This document shows, in pieces, positions 49,101-61,100 of a stretch of DNA of 64,000 nt (position 1 is the first letter of the stretch; each line of letters opens with the position of its first letter). Source of the DNA: Mactra quadrangularis (taxonomy: Eukaryota; Mollusca; Bivalvia; Venerida; Mactridae); the NCBI GenBank assembly GCA_025267735.1, contig CM046308.1:36259267-36323266 (forward strand). The letters are read 5' to 3'. The notes beneath the pieces were generated by a model, which was given only the letters and a program-made list of their open reading frames with translations, had not been told where the DNA came from and made no database searches. Made by a program: the position numbers and the translations under genes.

Positions 49101-52100
49101 GATATTAACTCAACAACTTCTGTACCTAGGTTAACAAACTTTTACGTGAGAGTAGCCTATGTGTCAAGGATGTGCCTTATTGGTTTAAGGCCCCAGCGTC
49201 AACGTTCAAGGTCATAGGGACATCATATGGAAAATATTTGCCCGGACGATGGCTTAAACCACATTTCCTAGGTTCACCAAATTTTATGAGTGGATAACCC
49301 TTTGGTAGAGAATGTGCCATATTGAGACACCAGGGTTAAAAGTCAAGTTCACTGGGACTAAATTTGTATGAAAAGTTTGCTCTTACAATAACTCAATAAC
49401 GACTGTACCTAGGTCCACCAAATTTTATGTAAGGATAGCCCTTATGTCTAGGATGTGCCATTGTTTGTACATCATATTTCTAGACTTTTCACCATATCAG
49501 ATACATAAATTATGTATAAGTAAACTTTTAAAAAACACTTTTGAAATTGTTCTATTTCCATATGAATGGGGAGTAATAACTAATTCTTTCTTTTTCAGCA
49601 GAGTACATCAGATCTAATGAAAGCTGTTGTAAGCCTAAGAGAGAAACCTAGTTATAAAACTACAAAGGAAGTATTTAGAAGAAGGACACTTACCCAGTAC
49701 GATAGCCCAAGTTCTACGAAGATATGAGAAATAAAAGCAAGAATTGATTGATTAACATGTAAGCAGTTCCAACAATATGTCATGAAGAATACCGAGTTGT
49801 AACAGTATACCAAGACTATTTTTATTACTTAGTGTTGTGATGAATATGATGGATCATGGAAGACACAATTACTTGGAGACATTGTATTAGGATTTTTAAT
49901 AATGTAAGATAATGTTCAAAATATCTGGATGACTTTCAGCACAACTAGTTAAAAGTTTTGTGCTGAACTCAAATTTTAATATATATTTACACTTACTAGA
50001 ATTTAGTCTGAACATGCTTGGCATAGTTCTTAATGAATTTGTAAGCACAATTTCTGTAAAGATCTATATGTGTTAAAGTTTAAACTGGGTGTATTCAATG
50101 AAGTAATGAAGATAAATATTTTTGTTTTTTTGCTTTGGCATTGATGTAATCAATATGAAATCTGGATTATATATTGCAATAAAATTTACAATATATTTAT
50201 TCATAAATACTTCTATCAACTTGATATTTTATGTAAATTAAGATTAATGATCATTTGTATTCTGACCGCTATGCTGATGTACATGAAAGTTTTGTTGTAA
50301 TTAGTGGAATAACAATTACATTACTCTCCATATTTACGAGTATGCACTAATTTATAACAAGTTTTAATTAAATTTTGTGCAAATAGCTAACATCATTTAG
50401 ACTGTTTTTGTATTCAATCATACGAGACTGTTTAAATTACAATGGTGAAAATAAATACTTAATTTCACCGTTTTCGGACAAATTATACATAGATTTCAAT
50501 CATTTTTTTCAATTCATTAATGTTCTGTCAGCTAGGTCTGTCATAAAGATGTAAATCAAAATAATAAAATCAACTTAGTTAATTGTCTGAAAGACATAAT
50601 ACGACATTTATGGATGCTAGTCATCTATAAAACATGATAATGCTGCAGAATTGGTTGAATTCAATGTCAAATAAAGTTTAAAAAATCAGAGCTATTTTTT
50701 CTTTTTCTTACGTGTCACACTGTATACTTACTTATGGAGGGTAAAGTATGTTTGGTAAGGTTGACTTATTCAAATTAAAAATGCTTTGTCCTTATATAAT
50801 GTTTCATTCTTTCTACTTCCTGTAGCCATGATAATCAAATAAGTGTTATACTTAGTTGCCTGGCTATCTCAGTTGGTAGCACGTAAGTTTACTGATCGAA
50901 GGGTCGTGGGTTTTATTCCCGGGCGGGGCGTTGTCAGTCACTGACAAAAGTATGCGCTTAGTAGTTGGTTAACAGCTAAATCCAGAGATTTAGACTCTCC
51001 AGGAACAGTGAGTAGGTTGACTGACCGCCGTTATATGACCTATACAATGTGTAGCTACGGCGTAAAAACCAACCAACAAACAAGTAACAAATGTTAATGT
51101 TGTTGATTGATAAAGAATCTAGTTTTTAGTATGTCCAATCTTGTGGCAAATGCTTATCTTCGAAGCTTACATATATACCAAGAGAACTGCCTATGTTTCA
51201 TGTGGTTTACTTGAATTTATTGCATTTGAGTTGTGGTATATCCACACTAATATATATTTCCATTTAATAATAAGGAACTTTAGTCAGTTATTTCCCCTTG
51301 TTTACTCTTCAAATAGGTAGGTCCAATTAGTTGGATTACTCGGATTTTGCACTTACTTTTCAATGTCAATTTGCCAATATTAATCTTTAATAACTTTTTT
51401 GTAAATCATTTAATTTGTTTGAAATTCAAGCTCAGTATTTTTAGGGTAAAGAACTATCTAAATTTCATCACTTCGGTTAATATCTTAATTAACAAGAAAG
51501 ATATTAGATGAAATTTGGATTGCTTCAGCTTTTATCAGGGAAAGATAACTGACTAAAGTCCCAAGTATTCGTTTCGTATTTCCATGTTGGGTCAAATGAA
51601 TATTTAGCTAAGTAGACACATAACATGCTAGTGATATATATTTATTCAAATTGATTCTCTGTGCTATTTTAATTTAACTATATTTGATGCAGTTGAGCCC
51701 AAATTTGAAAGCGCTGAACTTCAGCGCTTTCAGTGCTTTGATTATGTAAACCCCTGATCATTGAAAATACCATAAGGCAGGTGATCTACCACAGTACCAA
51801 CTTACACCAAAGGACTGGAACCAATATAGGTAAATTTCTTGCTCAAAGGAAAATAACAGTGCCCTTGCCCCAGTGGAATTTGAACCTGAAACCTCTCAAC
51901 CCCAAACCACTCAGCTACACTGATGTTTAGTAGCAATTAAAAAAAATCAAGGTATAAAGCAATTACACTGGCACAATATTCAGAATGTTGAAACTAGTAT
52001 TGTAACAATATGGTAAAAACTGTATTGCAATATATTGCATTAAGTATAGTTTTTTTGCATAGACAAGCGAAATATGAATAAATGCACGCGCACTGTCTTT

Positions 52101-55100
52101 TTTTCCAAATGATCTATTAAACAAAATGTTTGATTTACTTAGAAAAGTGCAGTTTTCAATGGACTTTCAAAGATAAATATTCTCTCATTTGTCTAAATAA
52201 TGAACCTATTAAAGCACATAAAGACTACTTAAGTTTCAAACGCATTAAATAACATTTATTCAAACATTTGAATTTCGGATTCTGATAAAAACAATCAGTA
52301 TTAAACATAACTAGAAAACCCGGTTCAAAGAAAAATGAACCGTTTAATAACCGTCAGAATTCGTATTGCAATATTAACCGGTATATCGGTTAACCGTTAC
52401 ACCCCTAGTTAAAACATTCTTGTTTACCTCATCAGTTGTTGTTGTAGGTCACATGACAACAGATACAAAAATTAATACAATGTAAATCAACAGAATTTAT
52501 TGTCTGGTTCCCAGTCGTACTTTGGCAGGTAATAGTATGTCAGGCAAAGCATGATCATGGCCACGCCCTATGTAATGAATTAGTTATTGGATAATTATGT
52601 TCTCAAATGAGGATTTCTCACTACACAGGCTTAAATCAAAGGATCATTGTACAAGAATTGCTGTGGATACCTTTTTTTAGTTGTTCAGTTACATTAATTT
52701 ATGCAAAATAAAGTATCCGAAATTCTAACGAGACTAATCCACAGCTGAATTGTATTTACTTGAGATATGTTTTTGCGAATTGTCAGCTAAATATATGTGT
52801 AATCTAAAAAATCAAAATCGAATGTCCTATATAGTACTGAACTCCTACTAAAGTAACTATCGTCAGCAAATGATCATGCAAGATTAAGAAAACGTAATAC
52901 CTGTATAATAACTGTGGAGGCCGCCGTTTGCCTGATCCGATAACAATATTGGTAAGGGGCAGGTAATCCAGACTACAGAATTTATTTTACACTGGTTTAA
53001 TGCGGCATCAACACACTTTGGTCATTTTATGGCGTGCAGTGCACCTAACCTAGCTTTACTGGACCCTTGTCTATAACCAGTGCTAACCTACCCTTCTACA
53101 AGACTGGAAACTTTTCCATATACATTATTAATAGAGGAAAATTGCCATAATTGTCAAATGTTCATTGAAGGGTATAAATTAACAGAAAACGAGACTAAAT
53201 GAAATACTTACGAAAACATAGCAAAGAGAAGAGTGACCAGTACAAGTTTACATATCAATAAATATTGTAATGTTATAACATAACCAAAAAAACTTGACAC
53301 AGAACATGTTGTTATATTTTGTATTCTAGGATCTGAAAGTATACAAAATATACAGTATTCTTATTACAAAGAAAACAATGATTTATTTAACTTTATTGAT
53401 TTCTTTGTTTTATGCTCAACTACAGTTCATTAATGCTTTCTTGTTAGTTTATACTTATTGGTTTTAGCTTGATTGTGAAACTAATTCTTAAAACTAAGAT
53501 TTATCAAGCTCATGTCCAATTTCTGGTCCCCAGTACTGAGATAGTATAATAAGTAGAGGTTATTAAACAGGGCAAGTGTGCCTTAAGGAAGATATCGGCA
53601 CACTTGCTTAGGTTTTGGCCTGAGGACTTCAGCCCGAAGGCTAATGCTGAAGAAAGTGTGCCGATATCGACTTAAGGCACACTTGCCTTGTTTAATAACC
53701 TTTTTATTGCATATGTTGACTCTTACATGTAATGATGAATTTTCTTACACAAAATAGATCTACATTTTTTCTCGAGGTAACACGCTTTTTTTCCGAAACG
53801 TTAGAATCTAATGAACGCTTATTATAAAACGTAAGTTTTGTCGTTGATAATCTTATTTCACTTTGAAAAAACACACGTCATAAAATTGGATAGCTTCTTG
53901 TTGCTAATTACGTAACGAATTTCACGTGGGGAAAGTCTGCCCTTGTTAGACTGTAAGTGCGTAATGACCGGAAATTGCCTCAATATCGATTTTTGGCACT
54001 CTAGGAAGTGAGCCAAATATCGATATTTTGGCACACTTGCTTAATACTGGAATATATTGCGTAACAGTCAGTAAAATATAAAGTATAACAATGCAAATTT
54101 AATTGTAAGAGATTTTTGGGTTTCTTTTTTACACTGCAGATAGTCAGATTAGTTAAAATTCATACAATAAATATAAAAGAAAGCATTACCCGTATATGTA
54201 GGGTTTGTTCCTGTATACACATTACCTGTAAATATATATAATAGGTTATACTGTAATAATGTAAAGTGGTAGTTTTCACAGAGTTTAATTGTTTGTTTGT
54301 TTTTGTTGGGCTTAACGCCGTAGCAATACATTGTATAGGTCATATAATGGCGGTCAGTCAACCTACTCACTCCTCCTGGAAAGACTAAATCTCTGGTTTT
54401 GTTTGTTACCAACTACTAAGCCCTTATTTTAGTGACAACTAACAACTGCCCTACATAGTTAAAAATCATTGGTAGGAGGGAGAATGACCGTAGAAATAAT
54501 TTCACGAACAAGCTCCACAAAAGTATGTCCCGCCCAGGAATCCAACCCACAACCCCTCGATCAGTAGACTTGTGTGCTACCAACTGAGCTAGCCGGGCAG
54601 CTTACAGGGTTTAATTTTCAACATGGATAGCCCATACTTTAAACCCTACAAATATGTCTGTATCAATACAGATAATACTTGCTATCATAATATACTCATC
54701 ATTATGTGAGTTTTAAATCTGTTGAAGTCGAAATTCTTAAAAACATGAAACACAGCCACCGTGAATTTAAAGCGATACACAAGTAATCATTCGTGTAGTC
54801 AAGCTTTTTTGTCTTTACCAGCATGGCTGACTGACAGATGGGAGAACTGTTTGATGTAAACTGCAATAGTTAACTTAGAGAGCATTAATCTGTATCAGGT
54901 CAATTTGCACATACTAGTCTATACAAGTTCACAGAACATTTAGAGATACTTGCAAAAGAATTTCTAAAATGAGTAAGCAGTCTACGAAATTAGAGTGTGT
55001 CTGGTTGCCCAGAACAACCAATTTCTAGTTTGGGCAACAACAAAATTTCTTTTGGGCAACCAAATTTCTACAAACACGATAAAGTGCTAACTGCTAAAAT

Positions 55101-58100
55101 GACCTGTTCGGGTCACCACTTTCATAACCTAATTTTGTAGACTGAGTAAGTCATTATTTCAAGTCAAGATAGAACTAGTATTTTAAAAAATAACCATGTT
55201 CACTGTACATGTAACACTGTACATGTTTATCGTATAATCCTACGCAATAAATTCTATCACTTACCAGCATGACAGTAATCTCTAGAGTGTTCAAAATCTG
55301 CTTTACATGTAGAATTTCCTAAAATCATATAAATATATATACACATGTATACAGTAAAATAACAAGATGTCGACTATATGTATTCATTTCTTCTTAATTA
55401 ATGTATCAAAATATATAAAAAACGTTAATTTAAACACAAACCAGTTTTAATAATATCGTCAGAAGGAATGTCAGGGTATGTATGGTAACGACGTCATGAC
55501 GTTTTTATTTTGTGACGTCATAATAACTTGGTATTATATATAGAGAATATTAGGTTAGTGCCAACCTGTATCTAGTTTATCCGGCAAGTTGGAGAAAGGT
55601 TTATTCGGCGAGGCTTGCCGAGTCGAATAAACCTTTTGGAGACGAGCCGGATAAACTAAATACAGATTGACACTAACCTAATAATCTATTTATCCTACTC
55701 GCATTTGCTTGAATGACTAATTTAAAATCCGAAAATTCTGCGTTCAACATGCTTTAAATTCAGATGACCGAAGCGCAGTAATTGTGTAAAACGGTCTTTT
55801 AACTGTTTACGCGTCAAGAAATGATCCCGATGATTGACTCCATTATATATTAGTAAAGGCAATATTTTAAATGAAAGAAGAAGAGAAAATACTAAAATAA
55901 ACTCAGTTTATAAATAAACAAGGAAAAATTCATTTTTGGACGAATAATTCACTTGCGAATTTTCCGAGGACGAATCAGTTTTTATGACGTCATAAGCAAA
56001 GTTTGTTGTCAACATGGCGGTCGTATTTAGGATTCGTCATTTGACGCGTTCTCTGTTATTTAACATGGATTTAACCAATATTATCAGGATAATTTGTTAT
56101 TCAAACTTTAAATAGACGATAGGATATTTGGATGAAAGGATTATTATGGGAAATACACTCACAGCGAACCAGCGACGCTGAATGATGTCAACAATTTTCA
56201 GAAAATGGCCAGGACGGTCTGTGTCGTGAATGGCGATGATGATTTTTTGAAGCCAGTTTCATTATATTCAATTTATGCGTGGCTTGGCTTTGGTAAAACA
56301 ATAGTCAACCTATGTATTTACTGTATAATGGCTGGATATTCGTCAACTTATACACAGTTCACAGAAAGGATTGAAACGCAAATTTAGGGGTTAGGCACTG
56401 TACACCGTCGACGATTGAGTTTTTGTTTTTGAATGATGAAGTAAGTGATTTAAGATTGAAATTGTTTGTAAAATCCCTTAAAAGATTAGTTTGTGTAAAA
56501 TATATTTGTAAGGTTGTCGTTAAAAGAATGAAACGCAGCCGCTTTTGATGCCCAATGTTATGATTATGCAGAAAAGTAGTCCGTCAATGCGTAGTCACGT
56601 GAATGCCGAATAAAGCAACGGTGCCGAATAAAGATAGGTTTATTTGGTCAATAGGTTTTCCTTCTAAAAGATCACTTTGGGGTAGGATAAATATGTATAT
56701 GCTTATTAAAAGTATTTATTTAATTCTGGTTTGAAGAGTTTAATAAATTATTTTCATTTATCCTACCCCAAAGTGATCTTTTAGAAGGAAAACCTATTGA
56801 CCAAATAAACCTATCTTTATTCGGCACCGTTGCTTTATTCGGCAGTCACGTGACTACGCATTGACGGACTTCTTTTCTGCATAATCATAACATTTGGCTT
56901 CAAAAGCGGCTGCGTTTCATTCTTTTAACGACAACCTTAAAAATACATTTTACACAAAATAATCTTATAAGGGATTTTACAAACAATTTCAATATATATT
57001 TTAAATCACTTACTTCATCATTCAAAAACAAAAACTCAATCGTCGACGCTGTACAGTACAGTGCCTAACTCCTAAATTTGCGTTTCAATCCTTTCTGTGT
57101 ATAAGTTGACGAATATCCAGCCATTATACAGTAAATACATAGGTTGACTATTGTTTAACCAAAGCCAAGCCACGCATAAATTGAATATAATGAAACTGGC
57201 TCCAAAAATCATCATCGTCATTCACGACACAGACCGTCCTGCCTCCAGGCCATTTTCTGAAAATTGTTGACATCTTTCAGCGTCGCTGGCTCGCTGCGAG
57301 TGTATTTCCCTTAATAATCCTTTCATCCAAATATCCTATCGTCTATTTAAAGTTTTAATAACAAATTATCCTGATAATATTGTTTAAATCCATGATAAAT
57401 AATAGAAAACGCGTCAAATGACGAATCCTACAAACGCTCCTAAATACGACCGCCATGTTGACAACAAACTTTGCTTACATGACGTCATAAAAACTGATTC
57501 GTCCTCGGAAAATTCGCAAGTGATTTATTCGTCCAAAAATGAATTTTTCCTTGTTAATTTATATACCGAGTTTGTTTTAGTATTTTCTTTTCTTCTTTCA
57601 TTAAAAATATTGCCTTGTCTAATATATAATGTAGTCAAGCATCGGGATTATTTCTTGGCGCGCAAACAGTTAAAAGGCCGTTTAACACATTTACTGCGCT
57701 TCAATTCGGCCATCTGAATTTAAAGCATGTTATACGCAGAATTTTTGGATTTTAAATTTGTCATTCAAGCAAATGCGAGTAGGATAAATAGATTATTAGG
57801 TTAGTGTCAATCTGTACTTAGTTTATCCGGCTCGTCTCCAAAAGGTTTATTCGACTCGGCAAGCCTCGCCGAATAAACCTTTCTCCAACTTGCCGGATAA
57901 ACTAGATACAGATTGGCACTAACCTAATATTCTCTATATATTTGACATATGTTTCTGTTTTCTTCATACATTTTGTAGAATGGAAATACTTTGTATTTTG
58001 GTGTTGTTTTGCAGCAATTGTCCTAATGTGTAGATAGTGGAATTTGTTGTAGTTCAGAATTATTGATTTGAAGTTATTAAAAGTAGCTACAGTTACTCTG

Positions 58101-61100
58101 TTTCTTAAATTTGATGTTTCTCCTACATGTATATAGGCTCACTAGCCCATTAATAGACAAAATGCTTTTTTAGACATTTTAACAATCCCTTCAAAATGGC
58201 AATCTCAAGTCTACAACAGCTATTTTACTATTTATATCCATTCACTAATTTCTTTATACATAATTTTTTCATGTGTCATTTCAAAACACATGTTAAAATA
58301 TTTTTTCTTAGCCAATTAGAATATCATCATCATCTGCATCTCATTTTCATTACCCAAGCAATAGAAAAAAAACGTTAAATAGATAAATGTTTGAACAAGA
58401 GAGACTTGTATTTATATAAACTAGTAAAAATCCCATTTTGTACAAACCTTCTAAATCATCTATCTGTGTCAGAAACATTCCATATATAGGTCTCATTATA
58501 ACACGTTTAATTAAAGATGTAGACATAGGCCAGTTAGGATATACAGTAGCTTGTATAGTTACACCCCCAGCTATCATAAATATCAGAAACATTCTTACAA
58601 ATGCTACAAAATCATGTTTTACCTATAATACAATAAAAAATATCACATAGAATACACAGTAAAAATAAGTCAAAATAAATTACTTGACAATTACATTCTG
58701 CCAAAGATCACATTGGCTATTACTCTGTATGGGTTATATAATCAATACTTTTTGTGGTAGGGTTTACCTCCATAGCTACAGTCATATGATTGTAGACTAG
58801 TCCTGCACTGATCCTTCGACATCAAATAAGGAAATATGTACCAGGCCAAATCAGTTTTCACTCACCAAAAAGTTTCAGACTTGTGGGTCACTCACCCTGG
58901 GTTTCAGACTGATGGGTCACTGGTCCTGGGCTTCAGACTGGTGGTTTATGGGGGCAGACTGATATTGGTAAAGAAGTTGACTTACAAAGTCTTATACTAA
59001 CCATTCTGCTGATACGAAGTAACATAGGTCCTAACGTTGGACTGATAGGTAGGTAGACTCCAAGTAGACGATAAAAGAAGTAGATCAAACCATAACACAT
59101 GATAGTCTTAGCTAATAGATAATCTGTTAGTGGTACCCATGTCTGCATGATACGTGTCATCAGTAATAATATCAGAAATACGAATATCAGTAATATATCT
59201 ATACAGTTACCCAGTATCGATAGAGTTTTATATTTCTGAAATTAAAAAAAGCAAAAAAGTGATATACAAAGCAATCTCCGTAAACAGATATCCTGTAGAG
59301 CATTGTCGTACAGGATCTCTACTTTTTCAATGCAGGGTCACGTCGAGATAACCTTTATGTCGACTAATCAATGCGAAGCTTTTATCTAGACGAAACACTA
59401 TTAATAACATTTTGATTTTGTAATCTCTATTTTTAGACCAAGGTTTGCAAGCTAATTTAACAGCGGTATTATTCACTGTCTGTGATTGGACGGCTCATTT
59501 CAAAGTGCGAGACGTAGACGATGTAAACAAGTTACGTATCATAACAATTTCGTCATGAATATTATGATGAGAAAATGTCACCTGAACCTGACCCTCATTT
59601 GAAAAAGGCCAGATCTAAATTAGCGAGTAGGCGAGGGGAAAATTTAGATCGGGTTTTAATCAGATTGTTCACAAAGGTTACAGCAACCATCAGGATCAAT
59701 AACAGTCAAACAACACAGGTCTTACATACAGCCAAACAAACTCCCCGCAGCGCTTATTTCCCGTTATTAATTCAATAACCACTGCCACCACAAGTAAATT
59801 TGTCCCTCAGAGAGCCGAATATTTTGTTTTCATCTTTTCTGTTACAATTCAATATTTTCTACAAATTGAGTCTTCTTGATTTAAATTATGATGTTCAAGG
59901 TACATAAAGATTAAAATAGTTTTAATTAATAATTTGTAAACATAAAAAACGTGAAGTAAGCACTGTGAGACAATTGGGCATTCTATAAATAAATGGTATT
60001 ACTAGCGTCACATGATTTACGTGTTGGCAGTGATTAAAGTAGCAAAGTGTGACGTAAGCACTGTGAGGAGTTTGACAGCCAAAAAGCAAAGAGGAAGATG
60101 GATTAAGATTAATAAACTTATCTTTAATATGGAAACCACAAACAAATAGCAAAACCAAGGACCTTAATTTACAACTTTATTTACTGAAAAATATAACTTA
60201 ATGCATTGGAATTTAGGATTTAAAAGAAGAGCAAAATTGCATTATTTGCTTCTTTTACTCTGCTGCAGAGTTGCCATGGTAACTTGGATCAGGGTTAAAA
60301 TGGCTTTTTCTAACAATCGCCCAAGGAATAATTTGACCAAGTTGCATATATGTCAGTCAATTAATAATGAAATAAGGGCATCTGGTAATAGCCCTATCGG
60401 TTTAAGGTGAAAAATGGCCAAATTTCACCCATGAATGGATAATAAAATAGCTAATTCTTTTCCGCGTAATTTTTTCCTACATATATATACATAGCACTAA
60501 CACATAGAAAGTAAACCTACATGATATTTCCTGTACACTCTATAAACTAACTCCATTTCTATAACAGCTGTCCAACCCCATAGTATGATGTCAATGATCT
60601 GATTACCACATGTCGGCCATAATGTAGCAAGACAGAAAAGTCCGAGATATGCAAAATAGAGCAATTGAGTCATCCAGAACTTTGTTATAGGTGCTGTCCA
60701 TAAGAGATAAAATTTCTGATGAACTGGGACATCTCTTTTAGGTTTTCTATACCGTAGTACTGACTTCAATGTGTTACTCAATGGGTGCTTTTTTTGTAAA
60801 ACAGAAATGAGAATAAAATATAAAATTTAAGAGAAAGGTTAAACAGAGTAATAGTACAAGTTATCAGAAACTCCAGGTAACATGAAAACATGGGCCCGTT
60901 GCCTAACGATTTCGCTAAATATCGCTATGAAAAAGTGCTTTCTTGTAGCTCTTCTTCTTAGGAAACGGCTTGCTATTTACATCACAAACCAAGATGGCGG
61001 CCTGTGTCAAGTAACACTTTTGCGCTTATTGCAATTGCATGTTTCGGGCAATTTCCAACTAAATAAGTCTTTAACAAGTATAAAATCATAGCAAAAACAT

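Larger units (their letters stand above)
47488..49735 (+). pseudogene. decayed multi-exon copy of a mollusc/fish multi-copy gene, antisense in a channel intron
   Basis: Three coding-like stretches with splice-like edges. 47488-47659: [21 protein letters not shown] then a stop, then [13 protein letters not shown]. 48719-48870: [15 protein letters not shown] then [19 protein letters not shown]. 49599-49720: [16 protein letters not shown] recognise the pattern (LSP..QTS.LEAFH..., RLLLAA.HFNEN, Y...FPK.K.G) as a protein family repeated many times in fish and invertebrate genomes; its function is unknown to me. The in-frame TAA near 47574 and a phase mismatch between the first two pieces mark it as broken. 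Confidence 0.55.

Noticed and set aside
56205..57717. + strand frames of 60 and 99 residues
   Set aside because: Both lie in the arms of the inverted repeat; the two arms do not conserve a common protein.
59575..59778. 67-residue frame [20 protein letters not shown]
   Set aside because: The first 30 residues look protein-like, but no family is recognised; nearby sequence resembles the interior of family H (CCCCGCAGCG.TTAT), so it is probably transposon-derived.
60497..60781. - strand frame with a TTG start (MSNTLKSV)
   Set aside because: TTG is an internal leucine of exon w3; the exon extends to 60787 and ends at the donor at 60521.
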